64,000 bases of DNA from Paraburkholderia ferrariae NBRC 106233 (GCF_000685035.1 NZ_BAYB01000040.1:1-64000); one strand, 5' to 3'. Positions 1 to 8,598 are shown, counted from the stretch's first letter. Notes: generated by a model from the letters alone, not told the origin. Translations and numbers: made by a program.

Positions 1-360
1 CCCGCTTCGCAGTGCAAGCCGATTGAGTACCCGAAGCCGGACGGCAAGCTCACGTTCGACCGTCTTTCTTCGGTGTTCATTTCCAATACGAACCACGAGG
101 AAAACCAGCCGGCGCACCTGACGCTGAAGGACCCCACGGTGCCGGTGGACGTGAACCTGCGCACCTATGCGGGCCCGGAAGGGCGTTTCTGCCCGGCGGC
201 GGTGTACGAGTTCGTGAAGAACGACGACGGCAGCGACCGGCTGCAGATCAACGCGCAGAACTGCGTGCACTGCAAGACCTGCGACATCAAGGACCCGACG
301 CAGAACATCGTGTGGGTCACGCCCGAAGGCGGCGGTGGGCCGAATTATCCGAACATGTAA
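1..360 (+). CDS. Electron transfer flavoprotein-ubiquinone oxidoreductase, C-terminal end (5' truncated by window)
   Basis: This is the last 119 codons of a larger gene that begins before the window. The fragment matches the C-terminal iron-sulfur part of ETF-QO, the inner-membrane enzyme that passes electrons from reduced ETF (fatty-acid and amino-acid dehydrogenases) to ubiquinone. Four cysteines at fragment residues 64, 88, 91 and 94 (C, then CVHCKTC) have the spacing of the [4Fe-4S] ligands, and the tail GGGGPNYPNM is typical of the family's C terminus. The FAD domain lies outside the window. A strong intrinsic terminator follows 15 bp after the stop codon, so this is the end of its transcription unit. 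Family assignment is confident; start and full length cannot be seen. Confidence 0.93.
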   Translation, partial: PASQCKPIEYPKPDGKLTFDRLSSVFISNTNHEENQPAHLTLKDPTVPVDVNLRTYAGPEGRFCPAAVYEFVKNDDGSDRLQINAQNCVHCKTCDIKDPTQNIVWVTPEGGGGPNYPNM

Positions 361-375
361 GATCGGCAACACATA

Positions 376-405
376 AAAAAACCGCTTCAAACGAAGCGGT
401 TTTTT
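376..405 (+). terminator. Intrinsic terminator after the ETF-QO gene
   Basis: A perfect 13-bp stem (AAAAAACCGCTTC at 376-388, GAAGCGGTTTTTT at 393-405) closes a 4-nt loop and ends in a T run. The A run on the 5' side makes it usable in both directions, so it could also stop the convergent aroC transcript. Confidence 0.9.
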
Positions 406-420
406 CTTTGTTGCGTCTAC

Positions 421-454
421 AACCGATTCGCAGACCGATTCGCAGACCGATCAG
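421..454. repeat. Three copies of a 12-bp tandem repeat at the aroC 3' end
   Basis: The unit CAGACCGATTCG occurs as a degenerate first copy (AACCGATTCG at 421-430), an intact copy at 431-442 and a third copy (CAGACCGATCAG) at 443-454 that includes the aroC stop codon. It looks like slippage-type duplication of the gene's last codons; no function is evident. Confidence 0.7.
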
Positions 455-1551
455 AGATCGCTGGCCGCAATCTTCGGTGTGCCGACCACCACATCGCCGC
501 ACTGCGCGCGATGGCGCAGCGCGTGATCGATCAGCACCAGCGCGAGCATGGCCTCGGCGATCGGCGTCGCGCGGATGCCCACGCACGGATCGTGGCGCCC
601 GAAGGTCTCCACCGTCGCCGGCACGCCGGCCTTGTCGATCGAGCGGCGCGGCGTGCGGATGCTCGAGGTCGGCTTGATGGCGATCGACACGGTAATGTCC
701 TGCCCCGTCGAAATGCCGCCGAGCACGCCGCCCGCATGATTGCCGTGGAAGCCGTTCGGCGTGAGTTCGTCGCCGTGCACCGAGCCGCGCTGCGCGATGC
801 TCGCGAAGCCCGCCCCGATCTCGACGCCCTTCACCGCATTGATGCCCATCATGGCGTGCGCGATGTCGGCATCGAGGCGGTCGAAGAGCGGCTCGCCCCA
901 GCCCACCGGCACGCCCGACGCCACCACGTTGATGCGCGCGCCGATCGAATCGCCGTCCTTGCGCAGCGCGTCCATGTAGGCTTCGAGTTGCGGGACGATC
1001 TGCGCATTCGGCGCAAAGAACGGGTTGGCGGGCACGTGCTGCCAGTCCACGAAAGGCACGTCGATTTCGCCGAGCGCCGCCATGTAGCCGCGCACCTCCA
1101 CGCCAAAGCGCTCGCGCAGCCACTTCTTCGCCACGGCGCCGGCCGCGACGGTAGGCGCCGTGAGGCGCGCCGACGAACGCCCGCCGCCGCGATAGTCGCG
1201 GATGCCGTACTTCTGCCAGTAGGTATAGTCGGCATGGCCCGGGCGGAAGGTCTCGACGATGTTGCCGTAGTCCTTGCTGCGCTGGTCGGTGTTGCGGATC
1301 AGGAGCGCGATGGGCGTGCCGGTGGTCGTGCCTTCGAACACCCCCGAGAGAATCTCGACCTTGTCCTCTTCCTGGCGCTGCGTGACGTGGCGCGACGTGC
1401 CGGGGCGGCGGCGGTCCAGCTCGAGCTGGATGTCGGCTTCCGCGAGCGCCATGCCCGGCGGGCAGCCGTCGATGACGCAGCCGATGGCCGGCCCGTGGGA
1501 TTCGCCGAAGGTGGTGACGGTGAAAAGCGTACCGAGCGTGTTGCCGGACAT
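451..1551 (-). CDS. aroC: Chorismate synthase
   Basis: AroC converts 5-enolpyruvylshikimate-3-phosphate to chorismate, the last common step of aromatic amino acid, folate and quinone synthesis; it is cytosolic and needs reduced FMN. The 366-aa product has the usual length and the family signatures: GESHG at residues 16-20, the RRPGTSRH region near 48-55, His106 in RPGHADYTY, the DIAHAMMGINAVKG block and RHDPCVG near the C terminus. The start MSGNTLG was chosen because it is the conserved N terminus; the frame stays open far upstream but that part is the shadow of the next gene. It lies 120 bp downstream of the MFS/acyltransferase gene on the same strand and is probably co-transcribed with it. 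Confidence 0.97.
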   Translation of the reverse strand: MSGNTLGTLFTVTTFGESHGPAIGCVIDGCPPGMALAEADIQLELDRRRPGTSRHVTQRQEEDKVEILSGVFEGTTTGTPIALLIRNTDQRSKDYGNIVETFRPGHADYTYWQKYGIRDYRGGGRSSARLTAPTVAAGAVAKKWLRERFGVEVRGYMAALGEIDVPFVDWQHVPANPFFAPNAQIVPQLEAYMDALRKDGDSIGARINVVASGVPVGWGEPLFDRLDADIAHAMMGINAVKGVEIGAGFASIAQRGSVHGDELTPNGFHGNHAGGVLGGISTGQDITVSIAIKPTSSIRTPRRSIDKAGVPATVETFGRHDPCVGIRATPIAEAMLALVLIDHALRHRAQCGDVVVGTPKIAASDL

Positions 1552-1670
1552 GGCGGTCGTCCAAAGTGAATCGGGGAATTCTCCATTATGCCAGCCCGCG
1601 CGGGCCGTCGCCCCGGTGCCGGATCGAGCGGGCGCCCCCTGCGCCCCAACCCCGGCGCCCCACCCCCGTT

Positions 1671-3674
1671 TCAGCGCCGCGCGCCGCGCAGCGCGGCAAC
1701 CGCGGCCTGCAACCCGTCGAGCGTCGCCTCGCCGGGCGCGAACGGCTCGCCCACCGCGAGCGTGAGCCGGTTCGTCAGGCCGCGCCGCCGGTTCTCCTGA
1801 GGCCGGCCCGAATCCGCCCCGCGCGAAAACATGCTGCCCCACAGCCCGCGCAGCGCCATCGGCACGACGGTCACGGGCGAGCGGCGCAGTATCTCGATCA
1901 CGCCATGGCGGAACGGATTGATGTCGCCGGTGCGCGTGAGCTTGCCCTCGGGAAAAATGCACACGAGATCGCCCTCGGTCAGCGCCTCGGCGCAGGCGTC
2001 GTAGGCGGCTTCGAGCATGCCGGGGTCCTCGTGCGCGGGGGCGACCGGAATCGCCTTCGCGTGGCGGAACACCCAGCCGAAAAGCGGATGCCGGAAGATG
2101 CGGTAATCCATCACGAAGCGGATCGGCCGCGGGCTTTCGGCCATGACGACGATCGCATCGACGTAGCTCACGTGATTGCAGACCAGCACGGCCGGCCCTT
2201 CGGCCGGAATGCGTTCGACGTTCAGGAGCTTGATCCGGTACACGGTGCGGATGAGCACCCAGGCGAGAAAGCGCAGCAGGAACTCCGGCACGAGCGCGTA
2301 GATGTAGCCCGCCACCACGATGTTGAGCAGCGCGGTCGTGAGGAAGATGCCCGGAATGCCCACGCCCGCCTTGCTGAGCGCCATGGCCATCAGCGCGGAA
2401 ACGATCATGAAGAACGCGTTGAGAATGTTGTTCGCGGCGATGATGCGCGCGCGATGGCTCGGCTCGCTGCGGCTCTGGATCAGCGCATAGAGCGGCACGC
2501 TGTAGAAGCCGCCGAACATCGCGAGCAGGAACAGGTCCGCCAGCACGCGCCAGTGCGCGCCCACGCGCAGGAACTCGCCCACCGTGAGCAGATGCGAAGC
2601 GGCGGGCACGGCGTGGCTCGCGAAGAACAGGTCGATGCCGAACACGCTCATGCCGATCGAGCCGAGCGGCACGAGCCCGATCTCGATGCGCCGCCGCGAG
2701 AGCCGCTCGCACAGCAGCGAGCCGATGCCGATGCCGAGCGAGAACATGGCGAGCAGCACGGTGACGACGTCGGGGTCGGCCGAAAGCACGTCTTTCGCGA
2801 AGTTGAAAAACGAGGCGAGGAAGGTCGCGCCCACGAACCACAGCCACGAGATGCCGAGCAGGCTCAGAAACACCGTGCGGTTGCCGCGCGCGAGGCGCAG
2901 GTTGCGCCAGGTTTCGGAAAACGGATTCCAGTTGATGGCGAGGCCGGGCTGAGAAGGCGCGCAAGGCGGCACGAACGCCGAGGCCACGCGCCCGACAAGC
3001 GCGACAGTCACGCAGATGCCGCCGAGCCACACCGCGCCGGCCGGCGCGCCGCCCGCCTGCGCGGCGCGGGCGACACCCGCAGCGTCTGCAACGCCGCTCG
3101 CACCGAGGCCGGCCGCCACGCCGCCCAGTATCGTCCCCACGAGGATCGCAACGAAGGTGCCCATCTCCACGAGCCCGTTGCCGCCGACGAGCTCGTCGGC
3201 GCGCAGCTTCTGCGGCAGATAGGCGTATTTCACCGGCCCGAACACGGCCGAATGCACGCCCATCAGAAACGTGCAGGTATAGAGCAGCATCACGCTGTGC
3301 AGCCCGAAACCCGCGGCGCCGATCAGCATCACCGCGATCTCGAAGGTCTTGACCCAGCGCATGAGCGTGGCCTTGTCGTACTTGTCGGCGACCTGGCCCG
3401 AGGTGGCGGAAAAAAGCACGAACGGCGCGATGAAGATGGCCGAGATGAGGAACGCAACGGTCTTCGGATCGACGCCCGAAAAACGCGCGGCCTGGTACGT
3501 GACGAGCGACGTGAAGCCGATCTTGAACACGTTGTCGTTCATCGCGCCGAGAAACTGCGTCCAGAAAAACGGCGCGAAGCGGCGCTCGCCGAGGAGCGCG
3601 AACTGCGAATGCGAGGCGTGGCCGTCGTGCTCGCGCGAAGCGTGTTCAACGGCGGGGATCGGGCGATCGTTCAT
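1671..3674 (-). CDS. MFS transporter fused to a 1-acylglycerol-3-phosphate acyltransferase (PlsC) domain
   Basis: The 667-aa protein has two parts. Residues about 25-430 form a multi-span MFS domain resembling the lysophospholipid flippase LplT. Residues about 480-650 form a PlsC-type acyltransferase with the catalytic HX4D motif (NHVSYVD, His near residue 500) and the substrate motif FPEGKLTRTGD near 572. The likely role is to flip lysophospholipid inward and re-acylate it at the inner face of the cytoplasmic membrane, recycling phospholipids. In E. coli the two jobs are split between LplT and Aas; here there is no acyl-ACP synthetase domain, so the acyl donor must come from elsewhere. The ATG at 3672-3674 lacks a clear Shine-Dalgarno. 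The substrate is inferred from the families. Confidence 0.85.
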   Translation of the reverse strand: MNDRPIPAVEHASREHDGHASHSQFALLGERRFAPFFWTQFLGAMNDNVFKIGFTSLVTYQAARFSGVDPKTVAFLISAIFIAPFVLFSATSGQVADKYDKATLMRWVKTFEIAVMLIGAAGFGLHSVMLLYTCTFLMGVHSAVFGPVKYAYLPQKLRADELVGGNGLVEMGTFVAILVGTILGGVAAGLGASGVADAAGVARAAQAGGAPAGAVWLGGICVTVALVGRVASAFVPPCAPSQPGLAINWNPFSETWRNLRLARGNRTVFLSLLGISWLWFVGATFLASFFNFAKDVLSADPDVVTVLLAMFSLGIGIGSLLCERLSRRRIEIGLVPLGSIGMSVFGIDLFFASHAVPAASHLLTVGEFLRVGAHWRVLADLFLLAMFGGFYSVPLYALIQSRSEPSHRARIIAANNILNAFFMIVSALMAMALSKAGVGIPGIFLTTALLNIVVAGYIYALVPEFLLRFLAWVLIRTVYRIKLLNVERIPAEGPAVLVCNHVSYVDAIVVMAESPRPIRFVMDYRIFRHPLFGWVFRHAKAIPVAPAHEDPGMLEAAYDACAEALTEGDLVCIFPEGKLTRTGDINPFRHGVIEILRRSPVTVVPMALRGLWGSMFSRGADSGRPQENRRRGLTNRLTLAVGEPFAPGEATLDGLQAAVAALRGARR

Positions 3675-3735
3675 CGGAGGGAATGAAATCGGGCAGGCAG
3701 TGCGGAAGTCCGCGCAAACCAGGCAAGCCAGACGC

Positions 3736-3764
3736 GAAAAAGCGCGCCGGACGCGCGCTTTTTC
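3736..3764. terminator. Bidirectional-looking intrinsic terminator between the CBS gene and the MFS/PlsC gene
   Basis: A perfect 12-bp stem (GAAAAAGCGCGC at 3736-3747, GCGCGCTTTTTC at 3753-3764) encloses CGGAC. It sits 20 bp after the stop of the minus-strand CBS gene, so it should separate that gene from the MFS/PlsC-aroC unit downstream. Confidence 0.8.
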
Positions 3765-3783
3765 AGACTGGAGGAAAGACGGC

Positions 3784-4239
3784 TCAACGCGCCGGCTGAC
3801 GGTCCTCTTCGGGCCAGTCGCGAATATAGGCCTTGAGCAGACGGTTTTCGAAGCCCTGCTCTTCCACCACGGCCTTCGCGACGTCGTAGAACGAGATCAC
3901 GCCCATCAGCGCGCGGCTCTCCATCACCGGCAGATAACGCACGTGGTGCTCGAGCATCATGCGGCGCACCTCGTTGACATCCGTTTCGGGCGTGCAGGTG
4001 ATGGGGTGGTCGTCCATGACCTTGCGGATCGTCGAAGTGCCGACGTTGCCGCCGTTCTTGCGCAGCGTGAGGATGACTTCGCGAAACGTCAGCATGCCGA
4101 CGAGGTCGCCGTACTCCATCACGACGAGCGAGCCGATGTCGTGCTCGGCCATGGTATTGACGGCGTCCTGCAGTGCCGTGTCGGGCGTGACGGTGAAGAG
4201 CACGTTGCCCTTGACCTTGAGAATGTCGCTCACGCGCAT
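3784..4239 (-). CDS. Tandem CBS-domain protein
   Basis: The 151-aa product consists almost entirely of two CBS domains (about residues 5-60 and 70-130), the pair that forms one Bateman module and usually binds AMP, ATP or SAM to sense energy or metabolite state. There is no attached catalytic or channel domain, so it is a stand-alone regulator whose partner cannot be told from the sequence. The start MRVSDILK at 4239 is supported by AGGAG eight bases upstream; the open frame continues upstream but without CBS similarity. It is a single-gene unit bounded downstream by the hairpin at 3736-3764 and divergent from metY. Confidence 0.88.
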   Translation of the reverse strand: MRVSDILKVKGNVLFTVTPDTALQDAVNTMAEHDIGSLVVMEYGDLVGMLTFREVILTLRKNGGNVGTSTIRKVMDDHPITCTPETDVNEVRRMMLEHHVRYLPVMESRALMGVISFYDVAKAVVEEQGFENRLLKAYIRDWPEEDRQPAR

Positions 4240-4570
4240 GATGTGTCTCCTGAAATGCCGCGTCGTATGGGGGGAGATGCTGGAAAGATGCCTACCTGTT
4301 TTCGATCCTAGCGGAAAGGTCACCAAAAAGAAAGCAACCCGGGGAAAGCAACCAGGGAAAGCAGGGATCAAGTCCCGCCGCGCGCCGAAAAGCCGCGCCG
4401 CACGGGCATCCGGCACGAAAAACCGCTCTGACGGAGCGCCGGGCGCAGCGGCCCTGTCCGGCCGGATAAGGCGGCCGGGCGCACGGGTGCTTTCGCAGGC
4501 GGCAGGCGCTGTTATACGATTGCCCCCACTCCAGATATGACGCCGGTTCGGCACCGGCGCCGCCGCCACC
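4240..4570. other. 331-bp divergent intergenic region between the CBS gene and metY
   Basis: No gene is seen here. It must hold both promoters. For the CBS gene a TAGGAT-like -10 reads on the minus strand at 4305-4310. For metY the best -10 is TATACG at 4513-4518, with only a poor -35 near 4490. A run of three degenerate repeats lies at 4331-4366. The G+C-rich stretch 4450-4485 can form a hairpin but has no T tract. I looked for SAM or SAH riboswitch cores because metY is a methionine gene and recognised none. Confidence 0.5.
4331..4366. repeat. Three degenerate tandem repeats of AAAGCAACC(A/C)GGG
   Basis: Copies are AAAGCAACCCGGGG (4331-4344), AAAGCAACCAGGG (4345-4357) and a shortened AAAGCAGGG (4358-4366). 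They lie just upstream of the putative CBS-gene promoter, within the metY side of the divergent region. Confidence 0.6.
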
Positions 4571-5908
4571 ATGCCAGACACCCGATTCGACACGCTCGCG
4601 CTGCACGCCGGCGCGGCCCCCGACCCCGCTACGGGCGCCCGGGCGACGCCGATCTACCAGACCACCTCGTTCAGCTTCCGCGATACCGACCACGCCGCCG
4701 CGCTCTTCAACATGGAGCGCGCCGGCCACGTCTATTCGCGCATCTCGAACCCCACGGTGGCCGTCTTCGAGGAACGCGTCGCGGCGCTCGAAAGCGGCGC
4801 GGGCGCGATCGGCACCGCGAGCGGCCAGGCGGCGCTGCATCTGGCCATCGCCACGCTGATGGGGGCGGGCTCGCATATCGTCGCCTCGGCGGCGCTCTAC
4901 GGCGGCTCGCACAACCTGCTGCACTACACGCTGCGGCGCTTCGGCATCGAAACGACCTTCGTGAAACCGTGCGACCTCGACGCCTGGCGCGCCGCGCTGC
5001 GGCCGAACACGCGGCTGTTGTTCGGCGAAACGCTCGGCAACCCGGGGCTCGACGTGCTCGATATCGCCGCCGTCGCGCAGATCGCGCACGCGCACAAGGT
5101 GCCGCTCCTCGTCGATTCGACCTTCACCACGCCCTACCTGCTGCGTCCGTTCGAGCACGGCGCGGACTTCGTCTATCACTCGGCGACGAAATTCCTCGGC
5201 GGCCATGGCACGACCATCGGCGGCGTGCTGGTGGACGGCGGCACGTTCGATTTCGACGCGTCGGGGCGCTTTCCCGAGTTCACGGAACCTTACGCGGGCT
5301 TTCACGGCATGGTTTTCGCCGAGGAGAGCACGGTCGCGCCCTTCCTGCTGCGGGCGCGCCGCGAGGGGCTGCGCGACTTCGGCGCGTGCCTGCATCCGCA
5401 GGCCGCGTGGCAGCTTCTGCAGGGCATCGAAACGCTGCCGCTGCGCATGGAACGGCATATCGCGAATACGCGGCGCGTGGTGGCGTTTCTGGTGGCCAGC
5501 GAGGCGGTGGAGTCGGTCGCGTATCCCGAACTGCCGGACCATCCCGATCACGCGCTCGCGCAACGGCTTCTGCCGCGCGGCGCCGGCGCCGTGTTCAGCT
5601 TCAACCTGAAGGGCGGCCGCGAGGCCGGCAAGCGCTTCATCGAATCGCTCGCGCTGTTCTCGCATCTCGCGAACGTGGGCGACGCGCGCTCGCTCGTGAT
5701 CCACCCCGCCTCCACCACGCATTTCCGCATGGACGCGGCCGCGCTGGCCGCCGCCGGCATCGCGGAAGGGACGATCCGGCTGTCCATCGGCCTCGAAGAC
5801 CCGGACGATCTCATCGACGATCTCAAGCGCGCGCTGAAGGTGTCACAAAAGGTGTCGCAGCAGGCGCCCGCCACGCAGGCGAAGGCAGCCGGCAAGGAGG
5901 CGTCATGA
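4571..5908 (+). CDS. metY: O-acetylhomoserine aminocarboxypropyltransferase / sulfhydrylase (Cys/Met metabolism PLP enzyme)
   Basis: This cytosolic PLP enzyme makes homocysteine (or methionine) by replacing the acetyl or succinyl group of an activated homoserine with sulfide or methanethiol. The 445-aa sequence has the Cys/Met-metabolism signature: YSRISNPTV near residue 56, SGQAALHLAIATLM, the substrate-side region around VDSTFTTPYLLRPFEHGAD, and the PLP lysine Lys207 in SATKFLGGHGTT. Length and the N-terminal motif FDTLALHAG fit MetY (420-440 aa) better than cystathionine gamma-synthase or MetZ (about 390-400 aa), but the acyl donor is inferred. Its stop overlaps the start of the following hydrolase (ATGA), so the two are translationally coupled. 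Confidence 0.9.
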   Translation: MPDTRFDTLALHAGAAPDPATGARATPIYQTTSFSFRDTDHAAALFNMERAGHVYSRISNPTVAVFEERVAALESGAGAIGTASGQAALHLAIATLMGAGSHIVASAALYGGSHNLLHYTLRRFGIETTFVKPCDLDAWRAALRPNTRLLFGETLGNPGLDVLDIAAVAQIAHAHKVPLLVDSTFTTPYLLRPFEHGADFVYHSATKFLGGHGTTIGGVLVDGGTFDFDASGRFPEFTEPYAGFHGMVFAEESTVAPFLLRARREGLRDFGACLHPQAAWQLLQGIETLPLRMERHIANTRRVVAFLVASEAVESVAYPELPDHPDHALAQRLLPRGAGAVFSFNLKGGREAGKRFIESLALFSHLANVGDARSLVIHPASTTHFRMDAAALAAAGIAEGTIRLSIGLEDPDDLIDDLKRALKVSQKVSQQAPATQAKAAGKEAS

Positions 5909-6723
5909 TCGTCGAGGTGCAAGGCAAGGCGGCCTATGCCTATACCGGCGGCCGGCCGTTCGATCCGGCGCTGCCCGTGGCCGTGTTCGTGCATGGCGCG
6001 GAGCACGATCACAGCGTGTGGGGCCTGCAGTCGCGCTACTTCGCCCATCACGGCTTCAGCGTGCTCGCCGTCGATCTGCCCGGCCACATGCGCAGCGCCG
6101 GCCCCGCGCTCGCGAGCATCGGCGCGCTCGCCGACTGGCTCGCGGCGCTCCTCGATGCGCTGCACGTGCCGGCGGCCTTCGTTGCCGGGCACAGCATGGG
6201 CTCGCTGGTCGCGCTCGAATTCGCGGCGCGCCATCCGGAGCGCGCGCGGTGCATTGCGCTGCTCGCCACGGCGTTTCCGATGGCGGTCTCGCCGGCGCTG
6301 CTCGAAGCCGCCCGCGAGCGCGAACCGGAAGCCATTGCGATGGTGAACCAGTGGTCGCATTCCACGCTTGCGGCGAAGCCGTCGAGCCCCGGCCCCGGCT
6401 TCTGGCTGCGCGGCACGAACCAGCGGCTCATGGAGCGGGTGTCGGCCCGCGGCGCGCCGCAACTGTTCCACACCGATTTCGCGGCGTGCAACGACTACGC
6501 GGACGGCCTCGCGAGCGCGGCGAAGGTGCGCTGCCCCGTGCGGCTCGTCGTGGGCCAGCGCGACGCGATGACGCCGCCGCGCGCCGCGCGCGCGCTTGCC
6601 GATGCGCTGGGCGCGGCGGATGTGAGCGTGGATACGGTGACGCTCGACGCGGGCCACGCGCTGATGACCGAGCAACCGGACGCGACGCTCGACGCGCTGT
6701 ACGCGTTCGCGAAGGCGCGCTAG
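5905..6723 (+). CDS. Alpha/beta hydrolase fold protein, coupled to metY
   Basis: The 272-aa product is a typical alpha/beta hydrolase: oxyanion-hole region VFVHGAEHD at residues 28-35, nucleophile elbow GHSMGS with Ser97, a lid region around 140-190, and the C-terminal catalytic His in LDAGHALM. The ATG overlaps the metY stop codon and is preceded by AAGGAGG, which fixes the start. The substrate is unknown. Coupling to metY suggests a job in sulfur or acyl-homoserine metabolism (for example hydrolysis of an ester side product), but that is inference only; no acyltransferase (MetX) signature is seen. Confidence 0.85.
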   Translation: MIVEVQGKAAYAYTGGRPFDPALPVAVFVHGAEHDHSVWGLQSRYFAHHGFSVLAVDLPGHMRSAGPALASIGALADWLAALLDALHVPAAFVAGHSMGSLVALEFAARHPERARCIALLATAFPMAVSPALLEAAREREPEAIAMVNQWSHSTLAAKPSSPGPGFWLRGTNQRLMERVSARGAPQLFHTDFAACNDYADGLASAAKVRCPVRLVVGQRDAMTPPRAARALADALGAADVSVDTVTLDAGHALMTEQPDATLDALYAFAKAR

Positions 6724-6887
6724 CGCGCCGCTGCGGGGGCTCGGGACCGCCCCCGTCCGGCCGCGCCGGATGTCCGGAAACCGGGTTGCGCCGCCTGGCG
6801 GATCGCTGGAGAATGGGGTTGTCCACGGACCCGGGCACGGTGTCCGGACAGCGCGCGAGGCAGGCTGTCGCGCAAAAGGGGGAGACA

Positions 6888-7208
6888 ATGAACCACACCA
6901 CCCACACCGGGCACTTCGCGAATTTCGCGGAGTTCTACCCGTTCTATCTGAGCGAGCACGCGAACCGCACGTCGCGGCGGCTGCATTTCATCGGGTCGCT
7001 GGGCGTGATCGGCTGCATCGCCATGGCGATTGCCACCGGCGACTGGCTGTGGCTGCCGGCCGCCATCGTCTGCGGCTACGGGTTTGCCTGGATCGGCCAT
7101 TTCGCGTTCGAGAAGAACCGGCCCGCCACCTTCCGCCATCCCATCTACAGCCTGATGGGCGACTGGGTGATGTTCTCCGATATTTGCCGCGGGAAGATTT
7201 CGCTCTAG
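6888..7208 (+). CDS. DUF962 (Mpo1-like) small membrane protein
   Basis: The 106-aa protein matches the DUF962 family: N-terminal FAEFYPFYLSEHANRTSRRLH, two hydrophobic segments (about residues 35-50 and 55-75) and the conserved tail NRPATFRHPIYSLMGDWVMF. The yeast homologue Mpo1 is an Fe(II)-dependent dioxygenase in fatty-acid alpha-oxidation, with conserved histidines; His23, His32, His65 and His82 here could play that part. A bacterial function has not been settled to my knowledge. The start follows GGGGGAGACA. It is a short single gene, about 165 bp after the hydrolase. Confidence 0.82.
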   Translation: MNHTTHTGHFANFAEFYPFYLSEHANRTSRRLHFIGSLGVIGCIAMAIATGDWLWLPAAIVCGYGFAWIGHFAFEKNRPATFRHPIYSLMGDWVMFSDICRGKISL

Positions 7209-7281
7209 CTGCGCGGGCCGTCCAAGGTCGGCCGCTCGCGTCGCGCGCCCGAGGCCCCAGGAAGGCGCCAGGCCCTGGGCC

Positions 7282-8598
7282 TCAAGCCGACAGATGCGGC
7301 AGCGGCGCGTGCGACTGCGCCGCGTCCTCGGCGGCAGCCGCGTGAGCGCGCCGCGCGGCCAGCAGCGTGGCCAGCGAAACGCCCAGCTTCTCGTTGTCGA
7401 GCGCGCTGAGCAGCGTATCCGCATCGATCCCGCTCGACTTCACCTGCAACTGATACGCCAGTTCCTTGCGGTCGATCACGAAGCGCCCGAACAAGCTCGC
7501 CACCGTGATCCGCGCCGGGTTCGCGACCAGCAGGAAACGCGGCTTCGCGCCGTCGCTTTCGAGGCGCGCCACCAGTTCGTCGTCCTCCATGTCGTTCGTG
7601 AGCCGCGTGACGGTCGCGAGATCGCGTCTGAGCAATTGCGCAAGCTCCTCCGCCGTCAAACCCGGCTGGCCCGCATCGCGCGCGTCGGCCAGCCGCGCAA
7701 GCAGTTCGAGCGCATCGAGCAGGTCGCTGCCCGGAAAGCGCGGCCGGTCGAAGCGCCCCGTGCGTATCTCCGGCAACGCCGAGGTGATCATCGCGCCCAT
7801 GAGCGTGATGATCCAGCTCAGATACATCCACAGCAGGAACATCGGCGCAGCCGCGAACGCGCCGTACACGGCGGTATAGGTGGGAATGCGCCGCACGTAG
7901 TAGCCAAAGCCGCGCTTGGCCAGTTCGAAGGCGACGGCCGCGGCAATCCCGCCCACCACGGCGTCGCGCCATTGCACGCGGCAGTTCGGCAGATACACGT
8001 AGAGCATCGTGAACGCGAGCGCGGTGAGCGGTAGCGTGGCGCCCACGAGCGCCCAGTCGAACACCATCGAAACGTGCTGCTCCGTGGCGAGCGCGAGCGA
8101 GCGTGTAAAGAGATACGACGAAATCGACAGGCTCACGCCAATCAGGATCGGCCCGAGCGTGAGGATCGCCCAGTACACCAGCACGCGCTGCGCGAAGGGC
8201 CGCGGCTTGCGCACGCGCCAGATCACGTTGAACGAGGATTCGACGGTCATCATCGTCATCACCGAGGTGACGAACAGCACGATCATGCCCATCGTAGTGA
8301 GGCCCTTGGCCTTCGACGCGAACTGGTTGAGATACTTGAAAATCTGGCTGTTGATCTGCGCCGGCATCAGGTGATCGGCGAGAAAGCCCTGCAGCGAGTT
8401 CTGGAACGAGGCGAAGATCGGGAACGCCGTGAAGAGCGCGAACGCCACCGTCGCGAGCGGCACGAGCGAGAGCATCGTGGTGAACGTGAGGCTGCCCGCC
8501 ACCTGCGGAATGCGGTCCTCGCGGCTGCGCCGCGCGGCGAAGCGCGCAAGACGCCGGACCCCGTCCAGATCGAAACGAACCCTCGACAACACGTCCAT
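7282..8598 (-). CDS. YihY/BrkB family membrane protein with a C-terminal cytoplasmic extension
   Basis: The first roughly 290 residues form the YihY/BrkB (UPF0761) domain, with the family motif AGSLTFTTMLSLVPLATVAFA near residue 35 and six predicted membrane spans. Older records call the family ribonuclease BN, which is a misnomer. After the last span about 145 residues remain, starting near DLLDALELLARLADARDAG, and look like a winged-helix-type soluble domain; E. coli YihY (290 aa) lacks it. Start MDVLSRVR at 8598 is preceded by GGAAGGCAGG; upstream in-frame codons have no similarity. It diverges from wrbA. Function unknown; transport or envelope roles have been proposed for the family. Confidence 0.85.
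   Translation of the reverse strand: MDVLSRVRFDLDGVRRLARFAARRSREDRIPQVAGSLTFTTMLSLVPLATVAFALFTAFPIFASFQNSLQGFLADHLMPAQINSQIFKYLNQFASKAKGLTTMGMIVLFVTSVMTMMTVESSFNVIWRVRKPRPFAQRVLVYWAILTLGPILIGVSLSISSYLFTRSLALATEQHVSMVFDWALVGATLPLTALAFTMLYVYLPNCRVQWRDAVVGGIAAAVAFELAKRGFGYYVRRIPTYTAVYGAFAAAPMFLLWMYLSWIITLMGAMITSALPEIRTGRFDRPRFPGSDLLDALELLARLADARDAGQPGLTAEELAQLLRRDLATVTRLTNDMEDDELVARLESDGAKPRFLLVANPARITVASLFGRFVIDRKELAYQLQVKSSGIDADTLLSALDNEKLGVSLATLLAARRAHAAAAEDAAQSHAPLPHLSA

Noticed and set aside
4450..4570. SAM or SAH riboswitch in the metY leader
   Set aside because: The predicted leader is under 60 nt and no known core motif of either class was recognised; the G+C hairpin upstream lacks a terminator.
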